From: Desulfoprunum benzoelyticum
Lineage (GTDB): Bacteria > Desulfobacterota > Desulfobulbia > Desulfobulbales > Desulfocapsaceae
Length of the DNA stretch: 64,000 nt
Assembly: GCF_014201505.1 (NCBI RefSeq)
Contig: NZ_JACHEO010000013.1
Coordinates: 1 to 64,000, forward strand
Reading direction: 5' to 3'
The notes beneath the pieces were generated by a model. It saw nothing but the letters and a program-made list of their open reading frames with translations, was not told the origin of the DNA and did no database searches. The position numbers and the translations under genes were made by a program. Below, one piece after another: positions 51,635 through 59,783 of this stretch (its first letter is position 1; every line of letters begins with the position of its first letter).

Positions 51635-53494
51635 TCAGGATTTGCGGTCCCCGCCGGCCTGGTCGTCGGCACCGGTCTGCGGCTTGACGATCTCCTGATA
51701 GCGGTGACGGACAAACCGCTCGATCTGGGCCTGGTAGTACTTGCGTTGCGCCGGATCGGCGACGATCGCCTGACGCTCGCTGGCGACCGCCTCCTCGACG
51801 AGACCATTGGCCCAATAGGCCGTGGCCAGGGTATCGAGAATATATCCCCGCGGCTGAACGATCACGGCACTGCGGGCCAGGGTCAGCGCCCGCGAGGGAT
51901 CCCGTAACGACAGATCGCCGCTGGTCAGCAGCAGCCAGGCCAGATTGTTCATGATCTCAGGGTTGGCCGGTTCCAGCGCCAGGGCCTGTTCGTAGGCCTC
52001 GAAGGCCTTGCGCTCCAACTGCCGGCTGACCATGAGGTCGCCGAGCAGCCGTTTCCACAGGGCCTTTTCAGGCTCCTGGCGCGCCTTTTCAAGCAGCACG
52101 ACCTCGGCAAAACTCTCTTCATACTGGCGGGCCAGCTGGGCCGTGGGAATCAGCTGCACCAGCCCGATCAGGGTCGCCAGAACAACCATATAGCCGACCA
52201 GGCTGTTCCTGACCTTACGGTTGTGCCTCCCGATATTCTCCGGGTCCTTCTCACTCCGTTCCAGATAGGCGATCCGCTCGCCGAGGCCGAAATGGTGCCA
52301 GCTCGGCTTGTCCCGGATATCGCCGCTCAGGGTCGCGATTTTCTCGAAGGCCGAGATCAGGGTATGACTCGACCCGAGCACGGAGAACACGTGCAGATCC
52401 GCCTGGCGCTCGAAATTGCGGATGAAGTACCCGAAAATATAACGAAAATAGAGGATCATGGAGATAAGCAGCGGGATCGCCCCAACCAGGGTCAGGACGG
52501 TATCGGGCGACACGTGTCCCCTGGCCATGACGGAATAGAAAAATTCCCGCGACAACAGCAGGTAGATCAACGGCTCGGCGATGACTGCCGTCAGGACGCT
52601 GAAGCCGCCGATCAAGAGGACGTAGAGGAGGAGATGGTTTTTTTTGACATGGCCGATCTCGTGGGCCATGACGGCCTCCAGTTCCGCCAGGGACATGGTC
52701 TCGATGATGGCCGGGGTAAGGAGGATGTACCGAAGTCCGGGGACGATGCCCATGACCCCGGCCGTCAGTGCCTGTCCCTCGAACAGCGGCCAGAGATACA
52801 ACTCGGCCGAAAAATTCTGTCGCCGACAAAAGCGGGTGAGATGTTCTTTCAGGGCGCCATCGGGGAGTTTTCTGCACCCCCACAACCACCGGACCAGCGG
52901 CGGAAAGAAGAACATGACGAACAACAGAAAGACAGTGAAAAAGATGAGATCCCCCCATTCCGAAGCGAGGACGGCATGGAGGCGCGGCGAGGGAATGAGG
53001 GCGGTCAGGTCATAGAGCAGCGACAGAACCACCCACGGCAGGACGATCGGCAAATTGCTCTTGATATTGGAGCCGATGAATACGGCGGCTTTATAGCGAC
53101 GGCCGAAGATCCTGCCGTAATTGATCCTGCCGATCCGCCACATCAGCGACAAGTATGCCAGGAAGAGGGCGAGGCCAAAAAAATTTACCAGGGCCGGCAA
53201 TGTATTGCCGAACGAGAATACCGCCAGATAGTATTTGGCATCGCAGAGATAGAGGGTGGCAAGAAAGAAAAACAGCGCCCCGATCATCAGCGTTTTTTCG
53301 GCCCTGAAATAGCCGGCCGACACGAAGGATTCCCTCTTGGCGAAGATATAGCTGCACAGCCGGTCATACCCTGCAAGCAGCATGACGAAGACGATCAAGG
53401 CCTGCCAGCCCGGCAGCAATGGAATTTCAGCGGCGGTATCCATGCTGAAAAGGAAAATCGCCACCAGAAAGATCAATAAATTTGTATAAATCAA
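51635..53494 (-). CDS. M48-family membrane metalloprotease with C-terminal TPR region
   Basis: Integral membrane zinc protease related to Ste24/HtpX, 619 residues. Several hydrophobic helices in the N-terminal half (ILLTPAIIETMSLAELEAV precedes the site), catalytic HEIGH (VMAHEIGHVKKNH), and the third zinc ligand in NFERQADLHVF (ExxxD). After residue 470 the sequence contains TPR-like repeats (AFEAYEQALALEPANPEIMNNLAWLLL, RALTLARSAVIVQPRGYIL), an unusual fusion for M48 enzymes in that the TPR follows a fully polytopic domain. Likely role: envelope protein quality control; substrates unknown. Confidence 0.87.
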   Translation of the reverse strand: MIYTNLLIFLVAIFLFSMDTAAEIPLLPGWQALIVFVMLLAGYDRLCSYIFAKRESFVSAGYFRAEKTLMIGALFFFLATLYLCDAKYYLAVFSFGNTLPALVNFFGLALFLAYLSLMWRIGRINYGRIFGRRYKAAVFIGSNIKSNLPIVLPWVVLSLLYDLTALIPSPRLHAVLASEWGDLIFFTVFLLFVMFFFPPLVRWLWGCRKLPDGALKEHLTRFCRRQNFSAELYLWPLFEGQALTAGVMGIVPGLRYILLTPAIIETMSLAELEAVMAHEIGHVKKNHLLLYVLLIGGFSVLTAVIAEPLIYLLLSREFFYSVMARGHVSPDTVLTLVGAIPLLISMILYFRYIFGYFIRNFERQADLHVFSVLGSSHTLISAFEKIATLSGDIRDKPSWHHFGLGERIAYLERSEKDPENIGRHNRKVRNSLVGYMVVLATLIGLVQLIPTAQLARQYEESFAEVVLLEKARQEPEKALWKRLLGDLMVSRQLERKAFEAYEQALALEPANPEIMNNLAWLLLTSGDLSLRDPSRALTLARSAVIVQPRGYILDTLATAYWANGLVEEAVASERQAIVADPAQRKYYQAQIERFVRHRYQEIVKPQTGADDQAGGDRKS

Positions 53495-53685
53495 CGGTAT
53501 CCCCGGATGAATTTTTGATCCTCACCGATGCTGCAGCGATGGACATGCAAACCCGGTCATGCTCCTGCTTTCGTTACAATAGTAACCACTTTCCATTCTT
53601 ACCATCTCTTTCAAGCAATTACAGACTTCAAAGCATACCATCCGGCGGGAATTTCCAGCTTGCTCTCCCCATTGACCTTTTTTTG

Positions 53686-53715
53686 TTGACTTTTACTACA
53701 CCTTTTTTTTATATA
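53686..53715 (+). promoter_or_regulatory. promoter of the CAU tRNA
   Basis: TTGACT (53686-53691), an 18-base spacer and TATATA (53710-53715), in AT-rich DNA 20 bases before the tRNA 5' end. A TATAAT two bases further on (53712-53717) could serve instead with a 20-base spacer. Confidence 0.55.
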
Positions 53716-53734
53716 ATATGTTTCTTTACCATTG

Positions 53735-53811
53735 GGGCGCATAGCTCAGCTGGCTAGAGCCACCGGCTCATAACCGGTCGGTCGTAGGTTCGAATCCTAC
53801 TGCGCCCACCA
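53735..53811 (+). tRNA. tRNA with CAU anticodon (tRNA-Met, or tRNA-Ile2)
   Basis: A complete 77-base cloverleaf: acceptor GGGCGCA pairs with TGCGCCC; anticodon stem CCGG/CCGG around loop CTCATAA (anticodon CAT); T-arm GTAGGTTCGAATCCTAC; encoded CCA end. It is not the initiator type (G1-C72 pair, no three consecutive G-C pairs typical of tRNA-fMet). Elongator Met is the simplest reading; the lysidine-modified tRNA-Ile2 also has CAU, and sequence alone does not exclude it. Confidence 0.92.
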
Positions 53812-53944
53812 ATACTGATGAATCTGAACAGAAACGACAGGTTCCTTGAGAAACACACTCCTTGCACGAAAATTCGGAGAGAGGAAAACGCACTCTCTCA
53901 GCGATACAATCCGGCAGCGGAACATCCGGCTGCCCAGTACGGAC

Positions 53945-53979
53945 AAAAAGGTACACCCACCCGGGATGTACCTTTTTTT
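53945..53979 (+). terminator. intrinsic terminator after the tRNA
   Basis: AAAAAGGTACA (53945-53955) pairs perfectly with TGTACCTTTTT (53967-53977) around an 11-base loop and is followed by further T. It ends the tRNA transcript about 130 bases downstream and insulates the next gene. Confidence 0.8.
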
Positions 53980-54005
53980 ATTGTTCTGACTGATATTATT
54001 GTCTT

Positions 54006-54824
54006 ATGCCGACACCAATCAGGGAAATTATTTCACGGCTTCATGAACATGCCCCATTGACGCTCGCCGAACCATGGGACAATGCAGGCCTGCTGCTCGG
54101 CGACATGGACCGCGAGACCACCTTTATCCTGATCGGCCTCGACCCGTCCACGTCACTGGTCGAAGAGGCGATAGCCCTTGGCGCCGACACCATCATCACC
54201 CACCATCCGCTGATCTTCAAACCCCTTGCCGCGATCAACACCGGCGAACCGACAGGCAGATTCGTCGAGATGGCCCTTTCCCACCGCATCAGCGTCATCG
54301 CCTGCCATACCAACCTCGACAGTGCCGCCAACGGCGTCAGCGACGCGTTGGCCAGGGCGATCGGCCTGAATGAAGTACAACCGCTCGTCGCCAGCTCCTC
54401 CGCCGCTGACCAGCATCAGGGGTTGGGAAGAATCGGCCGTTTCCCTGAGGCCGTCCCCTCCGCCGGCTTCCTCCGCCGGCTCGGCAAGGCGCTCCAGTTG
54501 CCGGCGCTGTTCATCGCCGGGCGGTTGCCGGAGTCAATTTCCACCGTTGCCCTCTGCGGCGGCAGCGGCTCGGATCTTGCTGCCGTTGCCCATGCCCGTG
54601 GCGCCGGGGTCTACATTACCGCCGAAATCAAACACCATGTTGCGCGCTGGGCCGAGGAATGCGGATTCTGCCTGATCGAAGGGACCCATTACGGCACCGA
54701 GCGCCATGCCGTCCCCCTGCTCGCCGGTATTCTCCAGGCGGAGAATATCTCCCGAAACTGGAACATTGTCATTCAACAGACACTGACGGAGCACCACCCC
54801 TTCGTCTTAACGCATATAGATTGA
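54006..54824 (+). CDS. Nif3-like dinuclear metal-centre protein
   Basis: Nif3/YqfO-family hexameric protein with a dinuclear metal site, 272 residues; cellular role uncertain in most bacteria. N-terminal signature LAEPWDNAGLLLGD, metal-ligand block TIITHHPLIFKPLAAI, ACHTNLDSAANGVSDALA and the C-terminal block LIEGTHYGTERHAVP. The central insert (residues 120-200) is short, as in the minimal family. It is 36 bases upstream of the zinc-ribbon coiled-coil gene, a pairing common in Desulfobacterota and related groups. Confidence 0.93.
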   Translation: MPTPIREIISRLHEHAPLTLAEPWDNAGLLLGDMDRETTFILIGLDPSTSLVEEAIALGADTIITHHPLIFKPLAAINTGEPTGRFVEMALSHRISVIACHTNLDSAANGVSDALARAIGLNEVQPLVASSSAADQHQGLGRIGRFPEAVPSAGFLRRLGKALQLPALFIAGRLPESISTVALCGGSGSDLAAVAHARGAGVYITAEIKHHVARWAEECGFCLIEGTHYGTERHAVPLLAGILQAENISRNWNIVIQQTLTEHHPFVLTHID

Positions 54825-54860
54825 ATATCACTGCCAAACCACACCAACAGGAGAACAGTC

Positions 54861-55574
54861 TTGAAAGAGCATATAGAGCAGCTCATCAACCTCCAGAGCA
54901 TCGATCTGGAAATCGATCAGATCGAAAATGAGATCAAGGCGCAGCAAAGCGCCCTCGACGCCCGCATCGCCGCCCTTGCCGACAAGGAAGCTCTCATTGC
55001 CGCTCTTCAGGAGCAGATCAGCAACGGCGACAAGGAACGGCGCGCCCTCGAGGCCGAGGTTGCCGACAAGATGGCATTCGTCAGGGATCGCCAGTCGAAA
55101 ATGATGCAGGTCCAGACCGGCCGTGAACAGACGGCCCTGCTGAAGGAAATCGAAGAAGGCAAAAAGAGCGCCAAGGAAAGTGAAGAGAAAATCGTCGCCA
55201 TCATGGAAGAGGTGGAGAAGCTTGATGCCCGGATTATCGAGGAAAAAAATCTCCTGAAGGGTGAAAAGGAACTCGTCACCGAGGAAACCGAGAAGGTACG
55301 CACCACAATCGAGACCATCAGCAAGACCAAGAAGGAAAAGGATGCCCTGCGGCAGCAGCAGGCACAGGGCATCAACGGCAGTATCCTGAAAAAATATACA
55401 ACCCTTCGCGAACGGCGCAACGGCCTGGCCGTTGTCAATGTCCTGCAGGGTGTCTGCCAGGGATGTTACATGAATATTCCGCCGCAGCGCTACAACCAGC
55501 TGCTCAGGGGCGATCAGATTTTCGACTGCCCCACCTGCCAGCGCATCATGTACCACAGACCGGAAGAAAACTGA
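54861..55574 (+). CDS. C4-type zinc-ribbon coiled-coil protein (DUF164 family)
   Basis: 237-residue soluble protein: a long antiparallel coiled coil (residues 1-180: IDQIENEIKAQQSALDARIAAL to KEKDALRQQQAQGI) and a C-terminal four-Cys zinc ribbon (GVCQGCYMNIPP ... FDCPTCQRIMY). This is the layout of the DUF164/CdsZ-type group, possibly RNA or ribosome associated. It starts with TTG at 54861, preceded by a good AGGAGA site. Encoded directly after the Nif3-like gene and before rnpB; partnership with Nif3 is inferred from neighbourhood. Confidence 0.87.
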   Translation: MKEHIEQLINLQSIDLEIDQIENEIKAQQSALDARIAALADKEALIAALQEQISNGDKERRALEAEVADKMAFVRDRQSKMMQVQTGREQTALLKEIEEGKKSAKESEEKIVAIMEEVEKLDARIIEEKNLLKGEKELVTEETEKVRTTIETISKTKKEKDALRQQQAQGINGSILKKYTTLRERRNGLAVVNVLQGVCQGCYMNIPPQRYNQLLRGDQIFDCPTCQRIMYHRPEEN

Positions 55575-55584
55575 TCTTCAGTCG

Positions 55585-55616
55585 CGGGGACCGCGCAATG
55601 CCCCCGAAGCTTTTTT
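55585..55616 (+). terminator. possible intrinsic terminator
   Basis: CGGGG (55585-55589) can pair with CCCCG (55602-55606), followed after four bases by six T. A short stem, but it lies right after the zinc-ribbon gene stop and before rnpB. Confidence 0.45.
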
Positions 55617-55653
55617 CCTTTCATCTTTTGGTCGTTCCCACTACACTGGCGCT

Positions 55654-56005
55654 GGAGCGGGTGCATGATCGCTCCGGCCTCGTGCCGGAGAGGAAAGTCC
55701 GAACTCCGCAGGGCAGGATGGTTCGTAACACGAACGCCGGGCGACCGGGGGAAAGTGCCACAGAAAACATACCGCCCGGTCGGATGACCGGGTAAGGGTG
55801 AAATGGCGAGGTAAAAGCTCACCGCCTCGATGGCGACACCGAGGGCAGGGTAAACCCCATCCGGAGCAAGACCGAATAGGGAGATGTTTGAGGGCGGCCC
55901 GTCCGATATCTCCGGGTAGGTTGCAAGAGATGCCGAGCGATCGGCATCCCAGTGAAATGATCATGGCCCTTTACCGGGTACAGAATTCGGCTTACAGCCC
56001 GCTCC
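55654..56005 (+). ncRNA. rnpB: RNase P RNA, bacterial class A
   Basis: Catalytic RNA of RNase P, which trims tRNA 5' leaders. Recognised by conserved cores: GAGGAAAGTCCGAACTCC at the 5' side (CR-I region), ACAGAAAACATACCGCC in the middle, GGTAAGGGTGAAA, and GACCGAATAGGG with CAGAATTCGGCTTACAG at the 3' side. GGAGCGGG at the 5' end pairs with CCCGCTCC at the 3' end (P1), followed by a T-run that terminates transcription. Length about 352 nt is normal. Confidence 0.96.
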
Positions 56006-56098
56006 TTTTTTTTGCACGTCAACGGCTGACAACGGCAGTATCAAGAGTGTATACCTGATCCGCTTTTCCAGCATCCTGTTCGTCATCACAGGACAATC

Positions 56099-57289
56099 AT
56101 GCACGCGACAGCTGCCGCCATCATTCCCGCCGCAGGCAGCGGCACCCGGATGGGCCTCCATCATCCCAAGCAGTTTCATATGCTGGCCGGATCGCCGGTC
56201 CTGATCCACACGGTCAGGGCCTTTCTCGCCAACCCTGAGATCTGCCGCTGCATCGTCGTCGTTCCTGAAGCGTGGGTTGAAAGGACCGGCTCGCTCCTTC
56301 ACCACTACGGGCTTGATCCGCAGCGCCTCACCGTCTGCGCCGGCGGCCGGCGCCGGCAGGATTCGGTTCGGGCCGGGATGGCCCACCTCGACGATACCAT
56401 CGATATCGTCCTCGTTCATGACGGCGCCCGGCCGTTGGTCAGCCAGGACACCATCACCCGCTGTTGCCGAGCGGCAAGGGAACATGGCGTCGCCATCGCC
56501 GCCATCCCGGTCAAGGACACCCTGAAAAAGGCCGATGCGAACGGGGTCGTCCAGTCGACCGTCGATCGCCAGGGTCTGTGGCAGGCCCAGACACCTCAGG
56601 CGATGCGGCTTTCATTGCTGCAGCTCGCCTACAGCCAGGCAGGGGATGAGGAGGCGACCGACGAGGCCTCGCTGCTCGAACGGGCGGGAATCCCCGTCAC
56701 CATCGTCGAAGGATCGGAAACGAACCTGAAAATCACCCGGCCGGAAGACCTCCGGCTGGCGGAGCTTATTGTGCACAGGAATACCACCCCGCCTCGGCTC
56801 AGGATCGGCCATGGCTTCGACGCCCATCGCTTTATCGCCGACCGCCCCCTGGTGCTCGGCGGGGTGACCATCCCCCACACGCTGGGACTGGCCGGCCACT
56901 CCGACGCCGATGTCGTCACCCATGCCCTCTGCGACGCCCTGCTCGGCGCCATCGGCGCCCGCGATATCGGCTACCATTTTCCCGATTCGGATGCCAGGTT
57001 TTCAGGGATGTACTCGATCACCCTGCTGGAGGAGGTCATCGACCTTGTCCGCTCCAAAGGGCTGGCCCTCGGCAATGCCGATATCACCATCATCTGTCAG
57101 GCGCCCCGCCTCGCCGGTCACATCGCCGCCATGCAGGAAAGGCTGGCGCAGAGTTGTGGCGTCGAGGCGGAGGCGGTCAACATCAAGGCGACCACGACCG
57201 AAAAAATGGGCTTTACCGGGCGGGAAGAGGGCATCGCCTGCCATGCCGTCGTCCTGCTGCACAACCACCCCAACCCCTCAGGACATTGA
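56099..57289 (+). CDS. ispDF: bifunctional IspD/IspF of the MEP isoprenoid pathway
   Basis: Fusion of 2-C-methyl-D-erythritol 4-phosphate cytidylyltransferase (residues 1-225) and 2-C-methyl-D-erythritol 2,4-cyclodiphosphate synthase (230-396). IspD motifs: IIPAAGSGTRMG, PKQFHMLAGSPVLIHTV and VLVHDGARPLV. IspF motifs: IGHGFDAHRF (zinc-binding Asp/His), GHSDADVVTHALCDALLGA, IGYHFPDSD and TTTEKMGFTGREEGI. Both halves look intact. AGGA precedes the ATG. The next gene begins one base after the stop, so it is probably co-transcribed with the M20 peptidase. Fusion of these two enzymes occurs in several proteobacterial lineages. Confidence 0.96.
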   Translation: MHATAAAIIPAAGSGTRMGLHHPKQFHMLAGSPVLIHTVRAFLANPEICRCIVVVPEAWVERTGSLLHHYGLDPQRLTVCAGGRRRQDSVRAGMAHLDDTIDIVLVHDGARPLVSQDTITRCCRAAREHGVAIAAIPVKDTLKKADANGVVQSTVDRQGLWQAQTPQAMRLSLLQLAYSQAGDEEATDEASLLERAGIPVTIVEGSETNLKITRPEDLRLAELIVHRNTTPPRLRIGHGFDAHRFIADRPLVLGGVTIPHTLGLAGHSDADVVTHALCDALLGAIGARDIGYHFPDSDARFSGMYSITLLEEVIDLVRSKGLALGNADITIICQAPRLAGHIAAMQERLAQSCGVEAEAVNIKATTTEKMGFTGREEGIACHAVVLLHNHPNPSGH

Positions 57290-57290
57290 A

Positions 57291-58445
57291 ATGACCGTTG
57301 CCATCGAGAGAGAGCGTCTGGCCTCAACATTCACCGAACTCTGTCAGATCAGCACTCCTTCCCGCCGGGAAAGGCCGCTGGCCGACCACCTTGTCCGGTG
57401 TTTCACCGGCTTGGGGGCCGACGAGATATATATCGACCAATCAGGAGGACAGACCGGCTCCGACACCGGCAATCTGTTGATCCGTTTTGCCGGCAACGCC
57501 CCGGAAATCGAAGGCCTGTTCTTCTCCTGCCATATGGATACCGTTGAACCGGGCGAGAACGTGGAGGTGGTAAGAGTCGGTGATACCTTCACCAGCGGCG
57601 GCGACACCGTCCTCGGCGGTGACGACAAGTCAGGCATTGCCGCCCTGATCGAACTGATGACGGTCCTCACCCGATCGGGATCCAGGCATGGCATGATCGA
57701 GCTGGTGTTCACCACCTGCGAAGAAATCGGCCTGCTTGGCGCCAAACATCTCGAATACTCCTGGCTGCGCAGCAAATACGGCTATGCCCTCGACTCCACC
57801 GGGATCGACAAGGTCATCATCGGGGCTCCGGCTGCCAACAAGATCAAGATCGATGTGCACGGCATCGCCGCCCACGCCGGCCTCAATCCGGAAAAAGGTA
57901 TCAACGCCTTTTGCCTCGCAGCCAAGGCGATCGCGGCACTGCGACTCGGAAGGCTCGATGAGCAGTCGACCTCCAACTTCGGCTTGATCAGGGGCGGTGT
58001 CGCCACCAATATCGTCCCGGATCTCATCACCCTCGAGGGTGAGGTCCGCAGCCATTCGGCGGAAAAACTCCTGGAATATACCCAAGAAATCGAAAGAACG
58101 TTTCACAGGACGGTCGGGAACTGGCAAAGCCCCTGCGTCGAGCATCAGGGCCTGCCGTCAGTCGATATCAAGGTCGAAAAGGAGTATCCGGCCATGCTCC
58201 TCGAACATGCCAGTCCGGTTATGGCGCGGGTGCGCCAGGCCGGGCGGCGGCTTGGCAAGGAGCTGGAATTCGTCGTCGCCGGTGGCGGCAGCGATGCCAA
58301 CATCCTGTGCAGCTACGGTCTGCCGACGGCGATTGTGGCGACCGGTATGAATAAGGTCCACACCACGGACGAATGCCTGGACCTCAACGATCTGGTCAGC
58401 CTGACGGAACTGCTGCATGCCCTGGCGACCCATCCCGGAGAGTGA
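57291..58445 (+). CDS. M20-family peptidase (PepT-like)
   Basis: Dizinc exopeptidase of the M20 family, 384 residues, resembling peptidase T/M42-like tripeptidases. Metal and catalytic motifs: FFSCHMDTVEPGENV (His-x-Asp), GDDKSGIAALIEL, TCEEIGLLGAKHLEYS (Glu-Glu), YALDSTG, and near the C-terminus AGGGSDANIL. The dimerisation lid domain lies around residues 180-280 (VHGIAAHAGLNPEKGINAF). ATG 57291 is one base after the ispDF stop. It probably digests peptides in the cytoplasm; the fit with isoprenoid synthesis is accidental. Confidence 0.9.
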   Translation: MTVAIERERLASTFTELCQISTPSRRERPLADHLVRCFTGLGADEIYIDQSGGQTGSDTGNLLIRFAGNAPEIEGLFFSCHMDTVEPGENVEVVRVGDTFTSGGDTVLGGDDKSGIAALIELMTVLTRSGSRHGMIELVFTTCEEIGLLGAKHLEYSWLRSKYGYALDSTGIDKVIIGAPAANKIKIDVHGIAAHAGLNPEKGINAFCLAAKAIAALRLGRLDEQSTSNFGLIRGGVATNIVPDLITLEGEVRSHSAEKLLEYTQEIERTFHRTVGNWQSPCVEHQGLPSVDIKVEKEYPAMLLEHASPVMARVRQAGRRLGKELEFVVAGGGSDANILCSYGLPTAIVATGMNKVHTTDECLDLNDLVSLTELLHALATHPGE

Positions 58446-58459
58446 TCGCCGGAGACCGT

Positions 58460-59521
58460 TCAGACCAATTCGATCATTCCCCTTCTCCCCGCCGTGATTT
58501 CACCGATGACGGCGCAGGGAAGAGAATATCCGCGATCTTTCAACCCGGAGACAATCGCCTCCGCCGCACTCGGAGTAACAGCGATAAGCAGGCCGCCGGA
58601 TGTCTGCGGATCGGAGAGGAGCACCTCCAGATCGGCAGATGCCTCGGTCCGCTTGGCAATCCATTGGCCGAAATGCTTACGGTTGGCGTGGGCGCCGGCA
58701 GGAACGATCCCCATCCGGGCGAATTCCTCCGTCCGATCGAGCAACGGCACCTTCCGGTCGAAAAGCCGCGCCGATACGTCGGAGGCCTCCAGCATCTCAT
58801 GGAGGTGACCGAGCAGGCCGAAACCGGTGATGTCGGTGCAGGCATGCACGGCATCTTCCATGCCGCTCCGGGAGCGGATATCTTCCACGACCTCCGCCGC
58901 CAGTTTATTGAGGGTGGCCATGACCTCGGTGATCCGGACCTCGGTTTCGCTTCCGACCAGCCCTCCCTTGATGGCGGTCGACAGAATGCCGGTCCCGATG
59001 GGTTTGGTCAGGAGCAGGACATCGCCGGGACGGGCGCCGGCATTGAGCAGAACCTTCTTCGGATGGACCAGACCGGTGACCGACAACCCATACTTCAGCT
59101 CCGTGTCCTCGATCGAATGGCCGCCCACCAGCAACGCCCCCGCTTCCCGGATCTTGCTCAGGCCGCCCTGGATGACCTCGCGAAAGACTGCGCGGTCCAT
59201 GGTCTTGACCGGACAGGCGAGGATGTTCATCGCCAGCAACGGTCTGCCGCCCATCGCGTAGACATCGCTCAAGGCATTGGCGGCGGTGATCTGCCCGAAG
59301 GAAAAGGGGTCATCGACGATCGGAGTGAAGAAATCGACGGTCTGGATCAGGGCGATCTCGTCATTGAGCCGGTAGACCCCGGCATCATCGGACGTCTCCG
59401 CCCCGACGATCAGGTTTGGGTCGCGCGGCAGATCAATTCCGCACAGTATCTGGCTCAGGTCCCCTGGGCCAAGTTTAGCAGCTCAACCGGCTGCCTTGAC
59501 TGTTCTTGTCAGTTGCACCAC
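58460..59521 (-). CDS. selD: selenophosphate synthetase with its own selenocysteine (UGA, Sec13)
   Basis: Selenide water dikinase, 353 residues, makes the selenophosphate needed for selenocysteine. Reading starts at GTG 59521 behind AAGGTGG. Codon 13 is UGA (59485-59483) in KAAGUAAKLGPGDL, exactly where SelD proteins carry the catalytic Cys or Sec of the GCxxK-type loop. The rest is canonical: TVDFFTPIVDDPFSFGQITAANALSDVYAMGG, then GFGLLGHLHEML and SDPQTSGGLL. Without recoding, translation would start at an internal site and lose the active site. A hairpin follows the UGA at the right distance. This is the firmest evidence in the window that UGA is decoded as selenocysteine. The gene converges on the M20 peptidase, 14 bases away. 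Confidence 0.95.
59452..59485 (-). promoter_or_regulatory. SECIS hairpin of selD
   Basis: After UGA (59485-59483) GGC-C-CAGG (59470-59463) pairs with CCUG-A-GCC (59459-59452), a seven-pair stem with one C/A mismatch and a GGA loop starting 23 bases from the U of UGA. The loop begins with G, as bacterial SECIS elements require. Confidence 0.6.
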
Positions 59522-59664
59522 GATATCCACCTTCTATCGAATCGCAACGTATCGCCGTCTGTTTCCCATCTTCCGGGCAATAAGCGACACATGACGATCT
59601 GAAAATTTTCCTATTGAATTTCAATGCGACATATTATAAACATTTTACTCTGGATCGCGAAAGG

Positions 59665-59704
59665 AAGGCACAAAGATTGCAAACTCTTTGTGCCTTTATT
59701 GTTT
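59665..59704 (+). terminator. strong terminator-like hairpin in the purF leader
   Basis: AAGGCACAAAGA (59665-59676) pairs perfectly over 12 bases with TCTTTGTGCCTT (59685-59696) around TTGCAAAC, followed by TATTGTTT. It lies 88 bases before the purF start and behind AT-rich promoter-like DNA (59601-59645). It could be an attenuator for purF or the end of a short RNA. Confidence 0.65.
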
Positions 59705-59783
59705 CTGCGTTCTCGAGTACACGGTGTTCCAGTACCGCCCGTTCTGCGATTGTTCATCCCATACGCTCATTGAAGGTACCGCC

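Noticed and set aside
53735..53811. Initiator tRNA-fMet
   Set aside because: It has a G1-C72 pair and lacks the three consecutive G-C pairs of the initiator anticodon stem.
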